Source: Profundibacter amoris (lineage in GTDB: Bacteria > Pseudomonadota > Alphaproteobacteria > Rhodobacterales > Rhodobacteraceae). Taken from it: 64,000 nucleotides of DNA. Below, piece after piece: positions 63,306 through 64,000 of the stretch. The DNA lies in contig NZ_CP032125.1 in assembly GCF_003544895.1 (NCBI RefSeq), positions 2,680,001-2,744,000 of the forward strand, read 5' to 3'. The notes under the pieces were generated by a model, which saw only the letters and a program-made list of their open reading frames with translations, had not been told where the DNA came from and made no database searches. The stretch's first letter is position 1. Every line of letters begins with the position of its first letter. The translations under genes were made by a program, and so were the position numbers.

Positions 63306-64000
63306 TCCGGCATCACATGGATCAGCGTTGGGCCATCGGCCTTTAACGCCGCCTGCAATGCCTGTTTGAAACCCTCGGGTGTTTCCGGCTTCTCTGCCCC
63401 TGCCCCGAAGGCCCGCGCCAAGGCGCAAAAGTCGGGGTTCTGTGCCACGACCGCATTGGGCGCGATTTGGCTGGCGATCATGCTGTCCTCGATTTCCTTC
63501 AGCTTGCCATTGTCCCACAGGATAATCGGCAGGCTTAACCCCAGTTCCACCGCCACGCCCAATTCCTGCATGGTGTAATGAAACCCGTAGTCCCCCGCAA
63601 TCGCCACCACCGGCGTGCCCGGTTTGCCGATCTTGCCGCCAATCGCCGCAGGCAGCGCATAGCCCAGCGTGCCAAAACCGTAAGGGTGATGCCACAGTTT
63701 AGGGCGGTCCAGCGGGTATAATTCCTTGGAAACATAGGCAAATTGCGTCATGTCCGAATAGATCAGCGTGCCCTTGGGCAACACCTGTTCCATTGCCGCA
63801 CAGATCGGCGCAATCCCCTGACGGGCCGCGTCGGTCTCGGCAAAGAAAGCCGCCTTTGCATCGGCCACCTCTTTTGCCATCCAGTCGCTGGTAACATTAT
63901 GCCCCTCGACCAGATCACACAGATCCGACAGGAAAGTCGCCGCATCCCCCATGATCGGCAGATCCGCCACATGGTCATCGGCCAACGAATGGGCATCAAT
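63293..64000 (-). CDS. Thiamine diphosphate-binding protein, C-terminal part (partial)
   Basis: About 235 codons of a ThDP enzyme; the frame is open to the right edge, so the N-terminal two thirds are outside. Seen is the ThDP motif GDYGFHYTMQELGVAVELGLSLPIILWDN (read in parts) with the GDG-like GDYGF start and N at its end, and LGYALPAAIGGKIG before it. This is the acetolactate synthase / benzoylformate decarboxylase-like group. The GDY in place of GDG is a small deviation. Substrate unknown. Confidence 0.8.
   Translation of the reverse strand: MDAHSLADDHVADLPIMGDAATFLSDLCDLVEGHNVTSDWMAKEVADAKAAFFAETDAARQGIAPICAAMEQVLPKGTLIYSDMTQFAYVSKELYPLDRPKLWHHPYGFGTLGYALPAAIGGKIGKPGTPVVAIAGDYGFHYTMQELGVAVELGLSLPIILWDNGKLKEIEDSMIASQIAPNAVVAQNPDFCALARAFGAGAEKPETPEGFKQALQAALKADGPTLIHVMPDCFL

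Overview
The window reads as ordinary chromosome of a marine-type alphaproteobacterium of the Rhodobacteraceae (Roseobacter/Rhodobacter group). This rests on dense, moderately high-GC coding sequence, family-typical proteins (DUF2125, a DUF6446-like protein between glyQ and glyS, fused TAXI-type TRAP transport, several Lrp/AsnC regulators), ATGA start/stop overlaps and a GTG-started rpsD. Genus cannot be fixed from sequence alone. No prophage, insertion sequence, plasmid function or CRISPR array was seen.

Layout. 0-10 kb: partial ChaC-like cyclotransferase; DUF2125 protein; a coupled pair of unknown genes, the second looking like a stump of a larger hydrolase; the hisC-tyrC-extensin operon; a class V aminotransferase divergent from an Lrp/AsnC regulator; rpsD; a small DUF2892 membrane protein whose promoter carries a dyad of the SqrR/BigR type; a methyltransferase and a CII-like regulator. 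10-14 kb: a structured RNA region resembling a cobalamin riboswitch, tdk, and a TAXI TRAP transporter whose fused permease is split by a frameshift. 14-22 kb: 2-hydroxyacid dehydrogenase-csaA-proC, YbjN-like protein, MBL-fold hydrolase with a 12-C tract, ubiK-like gene, then the overlapping lgt-midA-pgeF operon and a 49-residue protein. 22-28 kb: Lrp/AsnC regulator divergent from trxB, fused sat/cysC, glpD, tRNA-Ala(CGC), thpR.

28-43 kb: gcvT-gcvH-gcvP behind a tandem glycine riboswitch, YfdX protein, U32 protein, glyQ-DUF6446-glyS, and a PPDK-like protein with an atypical N-terminus. 43-52 kb: SleB-type hydrolase, folB-folP-glmM, EamA transporter, ilvC divergent from one Lrp/AsnC gene, then a second Lrp/AsnC gene and a class V aminotransferase, and a patatin-like lipase. 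52-64 kb: HAD phosphatase, GntR regulator, a GT2 glycosyltransferase with a MshEN-like N-terminus, carA, YqeY, AraC, VOC protein, PLP decarboxylase, a peptidoglycan-binding pseudoprotease, LysE exporter and a partial ThDP enzyme.

Amino-acid, one-carbon and folate metabolism dominates: glycine cleavage, folate synthesis, glycyl-tRNA synthetase, proline, histidine/tyrosine and branched-chain steps, with four Lrp/AsnC regulators beside such genes. I see no clearly new multi-gene system. The most rewarding points are the SqrR-like promoter of the DUF2892 gene, the RNA element before tdk, the MshEN-glycosyltransferase fusion, the FolB C-terminal extension and the pseudoprotease.
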